DNA of 64,000 nucleotides from Bradyrhizobium sp. in8p8 (lineage in GTDB: Bacteria; Pseudomonadota; Alphaproteobacteria; Rhizobiales; Xanthobacteraceae), in contig NZ_AUGD01000001.1 of NCBI RefSeq assembly GCF_000426845.1, forward strand, positions 62,001 through 126,000, written 5' to 3'. Shown here in pieces: positions 54,559 through 62,817 of this stretch (the stretch's first letter is position 1; each line of letters begins with the position of its first letter). Under the pieces are notes generated by a model. That model saw only the letters and a program-made list of their open reading frames with translations, was not told where the DNA came from and made no database searches. Position numbers and translations under genes: made by a program.

Positions 54559-55356
54559 TCAACTGCCGATAAAATCTCTCGCGGTTTCGACCGCACCAAA
54601 TTGATCGAGATCGTCATGTCCGCCGCCAGCCATGGAAACGAACCGCTTGGGCTCATTGGCGAGTGCGAACAGACGCTCTCCGAACACGATCGAAATGGCA
54701 AAATCATTCGTGCCATGCATCACGAGGAGCGGCACCGTGACGCGCGCGATGCGCTCGTCGGAGCGAAACGGATCGCGCATCAAGAGCGGCACCGGAACGT
54801 ACCAGAACGATGCAGCTGCGATGTCGGCGGTCGATGTATAGGGGGCCTCCAGGATGAGCTTTCCGACGCGACGTTCCGAGGCGAGCGCAACCGCCACGCC
54901 CGTCCCGAGCGAAAAGCCCCAGACGGCGATTCGTTCCGCTTCGTAGCGCGCGATGGTGAAGGCATAGGCGGCCTCAGCATCGCGCAGCAGGCCCTGTTCG
55001 CTCGGCGCGCCGCTCGAGCCGGCATAGCCGCGATAGGACAGTGCGACGAGGCCGGTGCCGTCGGCGGTCATCGCCTTGAAACGGCTGATCCGGCCGGCGA
55101 GGAAATCGCCATTGCCGGGGAAGTAAAGGATCAGGGGACGGCCTGGCTTGGCCGGGACGTGCCAGATGATGACCTTCTCGCCGTCAGACGTGATCAGGAC
55201 ATGCTCTTCCGCTTCCGGAAGGCCCGCGGCATCGGGGGCAGTCCGGCCGACAGGCGGGATCGGAAACAGCATCTCGCGCTGTCGGACGTACAGCACAACG
55301 AGACCAGCGAGATAGACGGTCGCGAGCAGGATGGCGGTCCACTTGATGAAGGTCAT
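54559..55356 (-). CDS. Membrane-anchored alpha/beta hydrolase
   Basis: 265 residues with an N-terminal membrane helix (about 5-25) facing a hydrolase of the BAAT/YfhR type. Catalytic residues: Ser in VWGFSLGTG, Asp in MHGTNDFAI and His in AGGGHDDL. PGNGDFLAGR supplies the oxyanion-hole region. The substrate is unknown. It ends in a Gly-Ser tail. It lies 21 bp after a small gene at 55378. Confidence 0.87.
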   Translation of the reverse strand: MTFIKWTAILLATVYLAGLVVLYVRQREMLFPIPPVGRTAPDAAGLPEAEEHVLITSDGEKVIIWHVPAKPGRPLILYFPGNGDFLAGRISRFKAMTADGTGLVALSYRGYAGSSGAPSEQGLLRDAEAAYAFTIARYEAERIAVWGFSLGTGVAVALASERRVGKLILEAPYTSTADIAAASFWYVPVPLLMRDPFRSDERIARVTVPLLVMHGTNDFAISIVFGERLFALANEPKRFVSMAGGGHDDLDQFGAVETARDFIGS

Positions 55357-55377
55357 GACAGGCGGCAGCCTTTCGGC

Positions 55378-55548
55378 TCACGGCTTGCGATGGCTCCGCA
55401 GCAATTTGATGACATCGGGCCGAAGGCTCGCCGGAATATCGCGGCAGCCGCACGCCGCCCTGTGCGCGGCGTGCCAGGCGACGCGCTGCTCGCGCGTCGC
55501 TTTGGGCGGCATGGGATGAGACCGGTGCCATTCCTTGTTGATGGCCAC
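55378..55548 (-). CDS. Small His/Arg-rich conserved protein
   Basis: 56 residues read directly: it starts (GTG) MAINKEWHRSHPMPPKATR, continues REQRVAWHAAHRAACGC and ends in LRSHRKP. It has two Cys as CGC and many His/Trp/Arg, a composition I associate with a small conserved rhizobial family with the EQRxAWHxxH pattern. The role is unknown. It lies between pntB (16 bp upstream) and the hydrolase (21 bp), likely in the same transcript. GAGGCGGGGATC precedes the GTG. Confidence 0.75.
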   Translation of the reverse strand: MAINKEWHRSHPMPPKATREQRVAWHAAHRAACGCRDIPASLRPDVIKLLRSHRKP

Positions 55549-55563
55549 GATCCCCGCCTCGCG

Positions 55564-56961
55564 TTACATCGCCTTGACGATGTTCTCGGTGACCTTCTTG
55601 GCGTCACCAAGCAGCATCATGGTGTTGTCGCGATAGAACAACGGATTGTCGATGCCGGCATAGCCCGAAGCGAGCGAGCGCTTGATGAACATCACGGTGC
55701 CGGCTTTCCAGACCTGGAGCACGGGCATGCCGTAGATCGGCGAGGACTTGTCTTCCTCAGCGGCCGGGTTGGTGACGTCGTTGGCACCGATCACGAAGGC
55801 GATGTCGGCCTGCGCGAATTCGGAGTTGATGTCCTCGAGTTCGAACACTTCGTCATAGGGAACGTTGGCTTCGGCCAGCAGCACGTTCATGTGCCCGGGC
55901 ATGCGGCCGGCGACCGGGTGAATGGCGTATTTCACCTCGACCCCTTCCTTTTTCAGGACGTCGGCCATCTCGCGCAGCGCGTGCTGGGCCTGCGCCACCG
56001 CCATGCCGTAGCCGGGCACGATGATGACCTTGGAGGCGTTCTTCATGATGAACGCCGCATCGTCGGCGGAGCCGAGCTTGGCGGGCTTCTGCTCGCCCGA
56101 ACCGCCGGCGGCGGCGGCGGTCTCGCCGCCGAAGCCGCCGAGGATGACCGAGATGAAGGAGCGGTTCATCGCGTGGCACATGATGTAGGACAGGATGGCG
56201 CCCGAAGAGCCGACCAGCGCGCCGGTGATGATCAGCGCGGAATTGCCGAGCGTGAAGCCGATGCCGGCCGCGGCCCACCCCGAATAGGAGTTCAGCATCG
56301 AGATCACGACCGGCATGTCGGCGCCGCCGATCGGGATGATCATGAGGACGCCGAGCGCCAGCGCGATGATGGTGATCATCCAGAAGTCGAAAGCGCCGCC
56401 CGTGAGGACGAGACGGACGATGAAGAACACCAGCGCCAGGGCCAATGCGATGTTGATGATGTGGCGGGCGGGCAGAATGATCGGCGCGCCGCTCATGCGC
56501 GCGGAAAGCTTCAGGAAGGCGATCACCGAACCTGTGAAGGTCAGCGCACCGATGGCGACGCCGAGCGACATTTCGACCAGACTTGATGCATGAATCGCGC
56601 CGGGCTTGCCGATGTCGAACGCTTCGGGCGCGTAGAACGCGCCGGCGGCCACCAGCACCGCAGCCATGCCGACGAGCGAATGGAAGGCAGCGACCAGTTC
56701 CGGCATCGAGGTCATCGGCACGCGGCGGGCGATCACCGCGCCGATACCGCCGCCGATCGCAACCGCGAGGATGACCAGCACCCAGGCCATGCCGTCGGCC
56801 GGCGGATGGCTCGCCAGCGTTGTGGCGACCGCGATCGCCATGCCGACCATGCCGAACAGATTGCCCTGGCGCGAGGTTGCCGGGCTCGACAGCCCGCGCA
56901 GCGACAGGATGAATAGCACCCCCGCCACGAGATACAGAAATGCAGAGAGATTGGCGCTCAT
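55564..56961 (-). CDS. pntB: NAD(P) transhydrogenase beta subunit PntB
   Basis: 465 residues. Eight or nine membrane helices in the N-terminal half are followed by the NADP-binding domain III (about 290-465), with VPGYGMAVAQAQHALREM, the GRMPGHMNVLLAEANVPYD loop and GANDVTNPAAEED. It works with PntAA and PntAB to make NADPH using the proton gradient. It is the third gene of a leftward pntAA-pntAB-pntB operon. Confidence 0.96.
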   Translation of the reverse strand: MSANLSAFLYLVAGVLFILSLRGLSSPATSRQGNLFGMVGMAIAVATTLASHPPADGMAWVLVILAVAIGGGIGAVIARRVPMTSMPELVAAFHSLVGMAAVLVAAGAFYAPEAFDIGKPGAIHASSLVEMSLGVAIGALTFTGSVIAFLKLSARMSGAPIILPARHIINIALALALVFFIVRLVLTGGAFDFWMITIIALALGVLMIIPIGGADMPVVISMLNSYSGWAAAGIGFTLGNSALIITGALVGSSGAILSYIMCHAMNRSFISVILGGFGGETAAAAGGSGEQKPAKLGSADDAAFIMKNASKVIIVPGYGMAVAQAQHALREMADVLKKEGVEVKYAIHPVAGRMPGHMNVLLAEANVPYDEVFELEDINSEFAQADIAFVIGANDVTNPAAEEDKSSPIYGMPVLQVWKAGTVMFIKRSLASGYAGIDNPLFYRDNTMMLLGDAKKVTENIVKAM

Positions 56962-57000
56962 CTCAGGTCCCCATTGATCCCTTCAGCCCGAGGTGGCCGC

Positions 57001-57318
57001 TTACTTCGACTTCTTCTTGTACATCGCCAGCATCCGCTGGGTGACGAGAAAGCCGCCGAAGATGTTCACGCAGGCGAAGATGAGCGCGACGAAGCCGAAG
57101 CCGCGCGCCCAGCCCGAGCCGCTCGAAACCATGCCGACGCCGACCGCGAGCAGCGCGCCGACGACGATCACCGAGGAGATCGCGTTGGTCACGCTCATCA
57201 GCGGCGTGTGCAGCGCCGGCGTCACCGACCACACCACGAAATAGCCGACGAAGACGGCGAGGACGAAGATCGACAGCCGGAAGATGAAGGGGTCGACGAC
57301 CTGTGCTGCGTGCTCCAT
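57001..57318 (-). CDS. pntAB: NAD(P) transhydrogenase alpha-2 subunit PntAB
   Basis: 105 residues with three membrane helices: [37 protein letters not shown] and [18 protein letters not shown]. Alphaproteobacteria split the alpha subunit of E. coli into a soluble PntAA and this membrane piece. AAGGAG precedes the ATG. It is 11 bp downstream of pntAA and 39 bp upstream of pntB. Confidence 0.95.
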   Translation of the reverse strand: MEHAAQVVDPFIFRLSIFVLAVFVGYFVVWSVTPALHTPLMSVTNAISSVIVVGALLAVGVGMVSSGSGWARGFGFVALIFACVNIFGGFLVTQRMLAMYKKKSK

Positions 57319-57329
57319 GGCGGGTCTCC

Positions 57330-58457
57330 TTAAACCTTCGGCTGGAAGTTCGGGTGGATGACGGCGCCGTCTTTCGTGAGCGCGGTGGCCTTGACGAGCT
57401 CGTCGTCCCAGTTGACGGCGAGCGCTTTCTCCTTCTTGTCGACCATGGTCTCGATGAAGGAGAACAGATTGCGTGCGTAGAGGCTGGAGGCCGAGGCCGC
57501 GACGCGGCCGGCAACGTTGGTATAGCCGACGATCTTGATGCCATCGAGATCGACGACCTCGCCCGCCTTCGCGCCCTCGACATTGCCGCCGCGCTCGACG
57601 GCGAGATCGACCAGCACCGAGCCCGGCTTCATCGATTTGACCATCTCGGCGGTAACCAGCTTCGGGGCGGGCCGGCCCGGGATCAGCGCGGTGGTGATGA
57701 CGATGTCCTGCTTCTTGATGTGCTCGGCGGTGAGCGCGGCCTGCTTGGCCTGGTATTCCTTGGACATCTCCTTGGCATAGCCGCCGGCCGTCTGCGCGTT
57801 CTTGAATTCCTCGTCCTCGACGGCGAGGAATTTCGCGCCGAGCGATTCCACTTGCTCCTTCGTCGCGGGCCGCACGTCGGTCGCGGTGACGACGGCGCCG
57901 AGACGGCGTGCGGTCGCGATCGCCTGCAGTCCGGCGACGCCGACGCCCATCACGAACACCTTCGCGGCGGGCACGGTGCCGGCCGCCGTCATCATCATGG
58001 GGAAGGCGCGGCCGAAGGCCTCGGCACCCTCGATCACGGCGCGATAACCGGCGAGGTTGGCCTGCGAGGACAGCACGTCCATCACCTGCGCACGCGTGAT
58101 GCGCGGCATCAATTCCATTGCGAAAGCGGAGACGCCGGCATCCGCCATCGCCTTCAGCGCGGCCTCGTTGCCATAGGGATCCATGATGGCGATGACGAGC
58201 GCGCCGCGCTTGTACTGCGAAAGCTCGGACGCTTCGGGACGCTTCACCTTGATGATGATGTCGGCGTCCTTCAACGCGTCGGCGCTGACGGTGGCGCCGG
58301 CCGCGGTGAATTCGGAATCCGGCAGGCCCGACTTGACACCGGCACCCGGCTCGACGGCAACCTCCGCGCCCAGCGCTTTGAACTTCTTCACCGTATCAGG
58401 CGAAGCGGCGACGCGCGGCTCCGACGGATCGATTTCCTTGGCAACGGCAATCTTCAT
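57330..58457 (-). CDS. pntAA: NAD(P) transhydrogenase alpha-1 subunit PntAA
   Basis: 375 residues, soluble NAD(H)-binding domain [22 protein letters not shown] at the start (written in part), then [23 protein letters not shown] and the Rossmann motif [25 protein letters not shown] 58457 has GGAGG before it; the frame is open to 58490 without a site. The first gene of the transhydrogenase operon. Confidence 0.96.
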   Translation of the reverse strand: MKIAVAKEIDPSEPRVAASPDTVKKFKALGAEVAVEPGAGVKSGLPDSEFTAAGATVSADALKDADIIIKVKRPEASELSQYKRGALVIAIMDPYGNEAALKAMADAGVSAFAMELMPRITRAQVMDVLSSQANLAGYRAVIEGAEAFGRAFPMMMTAAGTVPAAKVFVMGVGVAGLQAIATARRLGAVVTATDVRPATKEQVESLGAKFLAVEDEEFKNAQTAGGYAKEMSKEYQAKQAALTAEHIKKQDIVITTALIPGRPAPKLVTAEMVKSMKPGSVLVDLAVERGGNVEGAKAGEVVDLDGIKIVGYTNVAGRVAASASSLYARNLFSFIETMVDKKEKALAVNWDDELVKATALTKDGAVIHPNFQPKV

Positions 58458-58594
58458 GAGGCCTCCGGCGACGCGGGAAAAAGCGCGCACGCGAACTTAG
58501 CGTTACTCCCGCAACGTTGGATACCGGTTTTGGGACCGGCTTGAATGCAAATTTTATGGGCACCGTCGACGCTGGCGGTGCGGCGGTCGACCGA

Positions 58595-58747
58595 TCAGGT
58601 GAGGAAGATCGCCATCAGGATCACGATGAGCGCGACCGAGACCGTGCCGTACTTCACCAGCTTGATGAAGCCCTCGTAGGTCTGCTCGTGGGCAACGTAG
58701 TCGTTGCCGTCGGCGGTGGTGTAGGCCACTTCGCTATGGTCAGCCAT
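58595..58747 (-). CDS. aa3-type cytochrome c oxidase subunit IV
   Basis: 50 residues read directly: starts MADHSEVAYTTADGNDY, ends VALIVILMAIFLT, one C-terminal membrane helix. It matches the small bacterial aa3-type COX IV family (YxxHxxTYxGFxKLxKYG, here HEQTYEGFIKLVKYGTV). It is an accessory subunit of the aa3 oxidase, whose main genes are not in the window. GGGGA precedes the ATG. It is upstream of the pnt operon (138 bp) on the same strand. Confidence 0.92.
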   Translation of the reverse strand: MADHSEVAYTTADGNDYVAHEQTYEGFIKLVKYGTVSVALIVILMAIFLT

Positions 58748-58894
58748 GGATTGTCCCCAGTCGAAAGTCGAATTCCTGGGGTGGATACCTTAAAGATCTG
58801 CACAGGGCAACGGCACCGAGGCGGGGTTTTCCCGCAAATCGGGTCATTTAGAATTCCAATTGTCGCGGATCCAGCGCGCCAGAGCGCAGTCGCC

Positions 58895-60847
58895 TCAGCC
58901 AATCGCCTCCAGCTCATCGATCATTCCCGAGATGACACTGAGCCCGCCGTCCCAGAATTTCGGATCCTTGGCGTCCAATCCGAACGGGCGCAGCAGCTCG
59001 GAATAGTGCTTGGTGCCGCCCGCTGCGAGCATGTCGAGGTAGCGCTCGGCAAAGCCCTCGGCCGCGTTCTCGTAGACGGCGTAAAGCGAGTTCACCAGGC
59101 AATCGCCGAACGCATAGGCGTAGACATAGAACGGCGAATGGATGAAGTGCGGGATGTACATCCAGTAGTTCTCGTAGCCCGCCTTGATCTCGATCGCCGG
59201 CCCCAGGCTCTCGCCCTGCACGGACAGCCAGATCTCGCCCAGGCGCGTCGCGGTGAGCTCGCCATTCTTGCGTTCGGTATGGACCGCGCGCTCGAACGAA
59301 TAGAACGCGATCTGCCGCACCACGGTGTTGATCATGTCCTCGACCTTGCCGGCGAGCAGCGCCTGACGCTGCCTGGCGCTCTTGGTCTGTGCGAGGAGAC
59401 GCTTGAACGTGAGCATCTCTCCGAACACGCTCGCGGTCTCGGCAAGCGTCAACGGCGTGGGTGCCATCAGAGCCCCGTTCTTGGCGGCGAGCACCTGATG
59501 GACGCCGTGACCGAGCTCGTGGGCGAGCGTCATCACGTCGCGCGGCTTGCCCTGATAGTTCATGAGGACGTAAGGGTGCGCCGATGGCGTGGTCGGATGC
59601 GAGAACGCGCCGGGCACCTTGCCCGGACGCACCGGCGCATCGATCCAGCGATCGGTGAAGAAGCGCTCGGCGATGTCGGCCATTTGGGGCGAGAAGCCGC
59701 GATAGGCCGTCAGCACCATACTCCGCGCGTCCGGCCAGCCGATGACGTCGGTCGCCGCAAATGGCAGCGGCGCATTGCGGTCCCAATAGGCCAGCCGCTT
59801 CTTGCCGAACCACTTCGCCTTCAGCGCGTAATAGCGATGCGACAGCTTCGGATAGGCCGCGCGCACCGATGCGACCAGCGCATCGACAACCTCGCGCTCG
59901 ACGCGGTTGTTCAGATGGCGGGAATCCGCAACGTCCTTGAAGCCGCGCCAGCGGTCGGAGATGTCCTTGTCCTTGGCCAGCGTATTGGTGATCAGCGCAA
60001 AGGTGCGCTCGTTGGCCTTGAAGGTCTTGGCCAGCGCCTCGGCCGCGCTCTTGCGCTTGGCGCCGTCGCGGTCCTGCAGCAGATTGAGCGTCGGCTCGAT
60101 CGCGAGCTCCTTGGCGCCGACCTTGAAGCGGAGGCTGGAGATGGTCTGGTCGAACAGCCGGTTAAAGGCGGAATAGCCGGTCTGCGCCTTTTCCAGGAAG
60201 AGCTGCTCGAGCTTGTCGTCGAGCTGATACGGCTTCTCCTTGCGCAGATCCTCGATCCACGGACGGTAGTATGCGAGTTCGGCGGCCTGCATCGCGCGGT
60301 TCAAAATATCGTCATCGACGCGGTTGAGCTCGAGCGCGAAGAACAGAAGATGCGTCGACGCGGCCGTCAGGCGCTCGGACACGTCGCCGTAAAACTTTGA
60401 TATTGCGGGGTCCACGCTGTCGCCGGCATGGACGAGGCCGGCATAGGAGCCGAGACGGCCGGCGAGATCGTCAATCGCCTCATAGCGTCGCACGGCCTCG
60501 GCGAGCCATTTTCCGCCATCTTCGTTTGCTGTGCCTGAGGCGAGCTTGCCCTTGTAGTCGGTCTCAAAGGCGACGCAGTCGGCATCCAGCTTTTCGAGAT
60601 CGCGCGCCACTTCCGGCGCATCGATCCCGGAATAGAGATCGGCCAGGTTCCACTCCGGAAGCTTTCCGGTCTTGCTCGCAGGTTTTGCCGGCGAAGACTT
60701 GGAGCGCGAAGACTTGGAGAGCGAAGACTTGGAGAGCGAAGACTTGGAGGGCGATGCCTTGGTGACAGACTTCTTGCCGACGGATTTCTTCGTGGCAGGC
60801 TTGCGGAGTGCAGTCTTTTCAAGAGCAGTCTTGGAGCGCGAAGTCAT
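58895..60847 (-). CDS. M3-family oligoendopeptidase (PepF-like)
   Basis: 650 residues. The zinc motif HELGH is at about residue 442 (TLAHELGHGVHQVLA), with a downstream Glu in SVFGEMLTF. The body is all-helical as in oligoendopeptidase F (start PEWNLADLYSGIDAPEV). The first about 70 residues are a Lys/Ser-rich tail that includes a tandem SKSSL repeat encoded at 60691-60750. Typical PepF proteins lack such a tail. It hydrolyses oligopeptides in the cytosol. Confidence 0.93.
   Translation of the reverse strand: MTSRSKTALEKTALRKPATKKSVGKKSVTKASPSKSSLSKSSLSKSSRSKSSPAKPASKTGKLPEWNLADLYSGIDAPEVARDLEKLDADCVAFETDYKGKLASGTANEDGGKWLAEAVRRYEAIDDLAGRLGSYAGLVHAGDSVDPAISKFYGDVSERLTAASTHLLFFALELNRVDDDILNRAMQAAELAYYRPWIEDLRKEKPYQLDDKLEQLFLEKAQTGYSAFNRLFDQTISSLRFKVGAKELAIEPTLNLLQDRDGAKRKSAAEALAKTFKANERTFALITNTLAKDKDISDRWRGFKDVADSRHLNNRVEREVVDALVASVRAAYPKLSHRYYALKAKWFGKKRLAYWDRNAPLPFAATDVIGWPDARSMVLTAYRGFSPQMADIAERFFTDRWIDAPVRPGKVPGAFSHPTTPSAHPYVLMNYQGKPRDVMTLAHELGHGVHQVLAAKNGALMAPTPLTLAETASVFGEMLTFKRLLAQTKSARQRQALLAGKVEDMINTVVRQIAFYSFERAVHTERKNGELTATRLGEIWLSVQGESLGPAIEIKAGYENYWMYIPHFIHSPFYVYAYAFGDCLVNSLYAVYENAAEGFAERYLDMLAAGGTKHYSELLRPFGLDAKDPKFWDGGLSVISGMIDELEAIG
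60691..60750 (-). repeat. Four tandem 15-bp repeats in peptidase gene
   Basis: Unit GCGAAGACTTGGAGN repeated four times without interruption (60691, 60706, 60721, 60736), differing only in the last base. It encodes SKSSL/SKSSR units in the N-terminal tail of the M3 peptidase. Copy number is likely to vary by slippage. Confidence 0.9.
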
Positions 60848-60974
60848 TGTGTGGGAAACCTGTGTTCAACGAGCACGACGTCGGGCGGGGGCATCAAGGT
60901 TTAAGAGTGCGTTAATCGGCTTCGGCCAGAGTGCCCCGATTCGAGACAGATAGTAGTAGCGTGCGGGGAACACC

Positions 60975-62471
60975 ATGGCTGCCAGTATTTTGATCGCCGA
61001 CGACGACGCTGTAGCCCGCCGGCTGATCGAGAACATGGTGCAGAAATGCGGCTATGAGACGGTCGTCGTGGACTCCGGCGATGCCGCGGTCGCCACCCTC
61101 ACCGCCCCCGACGCGCCCGCCATCGACGCCGTCATCCTCGATCTCGTGATGCCCGGCCTCGACGGCATGGGCGTATTGGCGAAGATCCGTGAAGCGGGTC
61201 TGAGTATCCCCGTGATCGTGCAGACCGCCCATGGCGGAATCGACAACGTGATCTCGGCGATGCGCGCGGGCGCGGCCGATTTCGTCGTCAAGCCGGTCGG
61301 CGTGGAGCGCCTCCAGGTGTCGTTGCGCAACGCGCTCAATACCTCCGCGCTCAAGGGCGAATTGCAGCGCATCCGTCACAGCCGCGAAGGCCGGCTGACC
61401 TTCTCGGACATCATTACGCGCGCTGAGGCAATGACCCAGGTGATGCGAACTGCACAGAAGGCGGCGAACTCCGCCATCCCCGTGCTGATCGAGGGCGAGT
61501 CCGGTGTCGGCAAGGAGATGTTCGCGCGCGCCATCCATGGCAGCGGCGAGCGCAAGGCCAAGCCGTTCGTCGCGGTCAATTGCGGCGCAATTCCCGACAA
61601 TCTCGTCGAGTCCATCCTGTTCGGCCACGAGAAGGGCGCGTTCACCGGCGCCACCGAGCGGCACATGGGCAAGTTCGTCGAGGCTCATGGCGGCACGCTG
61701 TTCCTGGACGAAGTCAGCGAACTGCCGCTGACCGCGCAGGTGAAGCTGCTGCGCGCGCTTCAGGAAGGTGCCGTTGAGGCAGTCGGCGGCCGCAAGCCGG
61801 TCAAAGTCGATGTCCGCATCATCTCGGCAACCAATCGCAAGCTGCTGGAGCGGGTGAAACAGGGTCATTTCCGCGAAGACCTGTTCTACCGATTGCACGT
61901 GTTGCCGCTGACGATCCCCTCGCTGCGCGCGCGGCGTGAGGACATCCCGCATCTGCTCAGGCATTTCCTGGCGCGCTTTGCCGCCGAGGAGAACCGCCCC
62001 ATCACCGGCATCAGTGGCGAGGCGGTGGCGCATCTCACCCAGCTCGATTGGCCGGGCAACATCCGCCAGCTCGAGAACGCGGTGTACCGTGCCGTGGTGA
62101 TGAGCGACGGCGACCAGCTCGAGCTCGACGATTTTCCCCTGCTTGCCTCGCAGCCGCACGTCGCAGCGGACATTCCGACGGCACCGCTGATGATTGAGCC
62201 GATTGCTGTGCCTTCCCTCGTATCAGGTAGCGAAATACCCATCGTTCCCCTCCCCGCGGCAGGAACTCTCCCCATGCTCACCGCGACCGGCGACGTCCGC
62301 CCGCTGGAGGACATGGAGAACGAGATCATCCGTTTCGCCATCTCGCACTACCGCGGGCAGATGTCCGAAGTCGCCCGCCGTCTCAAGATCGGCCGGTCCA
62401 CGCTCTACCGCAAACTCGATGAAGCGGGCGTTCCCGGGCATGGCGGCAAAAGCGGCGAAGAGACGCATTGA
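60975..62471 (+). CDS. Sigma-54-dependent response regulator, NtrC family
   Basis: 498 residues. Receiver domain (1-120) with acidic pocket LIADDDAVA, phospho-acceptor Asp in AVILDLVMPG and Lys in VVKPVG. AAA+ domain (about 145-380): Walker A GESGVGKE, the sigma-54 contact GAFTGA in EKGAFTGATE, and Walker B GGTLFLDEV. A C-terminal Fis-type helix-turn-helix (MSEVARRLKIGRSTLYRKLDE). It activates promoters of sigma-54. No histidine kinase gene is adjacent, so its partner and targets are unknown. Confidence 0.95.
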   Translation: MAASILIADDDAVARRLIENMVQKCGYETVVVDSGDAAVATLTAPDAPAIDAVILDLVMPGLDGMGVLAKIREAGLSIPVIVQTAHGGIDNVISAMRAGAADFVVKPVGVERLQVSLRNALNTSALKGELQRIRHSREGRLTFSDIITRAEAMTQVMRTAQKAANSAIPVLIEGESGVGKEMFARAIHGSGERKAKPFVAVNCGAIPDNLVESILFGHEKGAFTGATERHMGKFVEAHGGTLFLDEVSELPLTAQVKLLRALQEGAVEAVGGRKPVKVDVRIISATNRKLLERVKQGHFREDLFYRLHVLPLTIPSLRARREDIPHLLRHFLARFAAEENRPITGISGEAVAHLTQLDWPGNIRQLENAVYRAVVMSDGDQLELDDFPLLASQPHVAADIPTAPLMIEPIAVPSLVSGSEIPIVPLPAAGTLPMLTATGDVRPLEDMENEIIRFAISHYRGQMSEVARRLKIGRSTLYRKLDEAGVPGHGGKSGEETH

Positions 62472-62817
62472 GCCTGATACAAACGGAGGCTCGCGCGGAG
62501 GTGCGGGACCTTTGTAACCCGTTCGCAGCACGACAGAATTCGACTGCGATTTGAACCGTGACCCGGAAGTGACAGACAGAGGGAAAAGCGCGTGGCAGAA
62601 GCGCACAATCCGTTGCCAAGAGGCTCCCTTGAAGTCAGTTTGTCGTGAGTTGTCCCGGGTAGCGCTGGCTGCAAAATCGGGGCCTGTATATCGTCTGCGT
62701 AGGAATCGTTGCGTGCAGGCGTGCAACTTTCGAGAGGCCGGCGCGGTTTAGCCGAAACTCATTAGGCGATAACGAAGCTGTTCCCCGACGGACAGCTTAC
62801 CCGAGGGGTGCGACACA
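62472..62817. other. Intergenic region upstream of L,D-transpeptidase gene
   Basis: 346 bp between the NtrC-like regulator and the next gene. Short frames on both strands here do not look coding. It presumably contains the promoter of the transpeptidase gene. No repeat, RNA gene or clear terminator was recognised; GTTGC-N10-GCAAC near 62710 is only a five-base stem. Confidence 0.4.

Noticed and set aside
60691..60750. Tandem repeats considered as a CRISPR array
   Set aside because: Units are 15 bp, adjacent without spacers and in frame within a coding sequence.
60912..62159. 415-codon reverse frame opposite the NtrC-like gene
   Set aside because: Shadow frame; the forward gene has receiver, AAA+ and Fis motifs.
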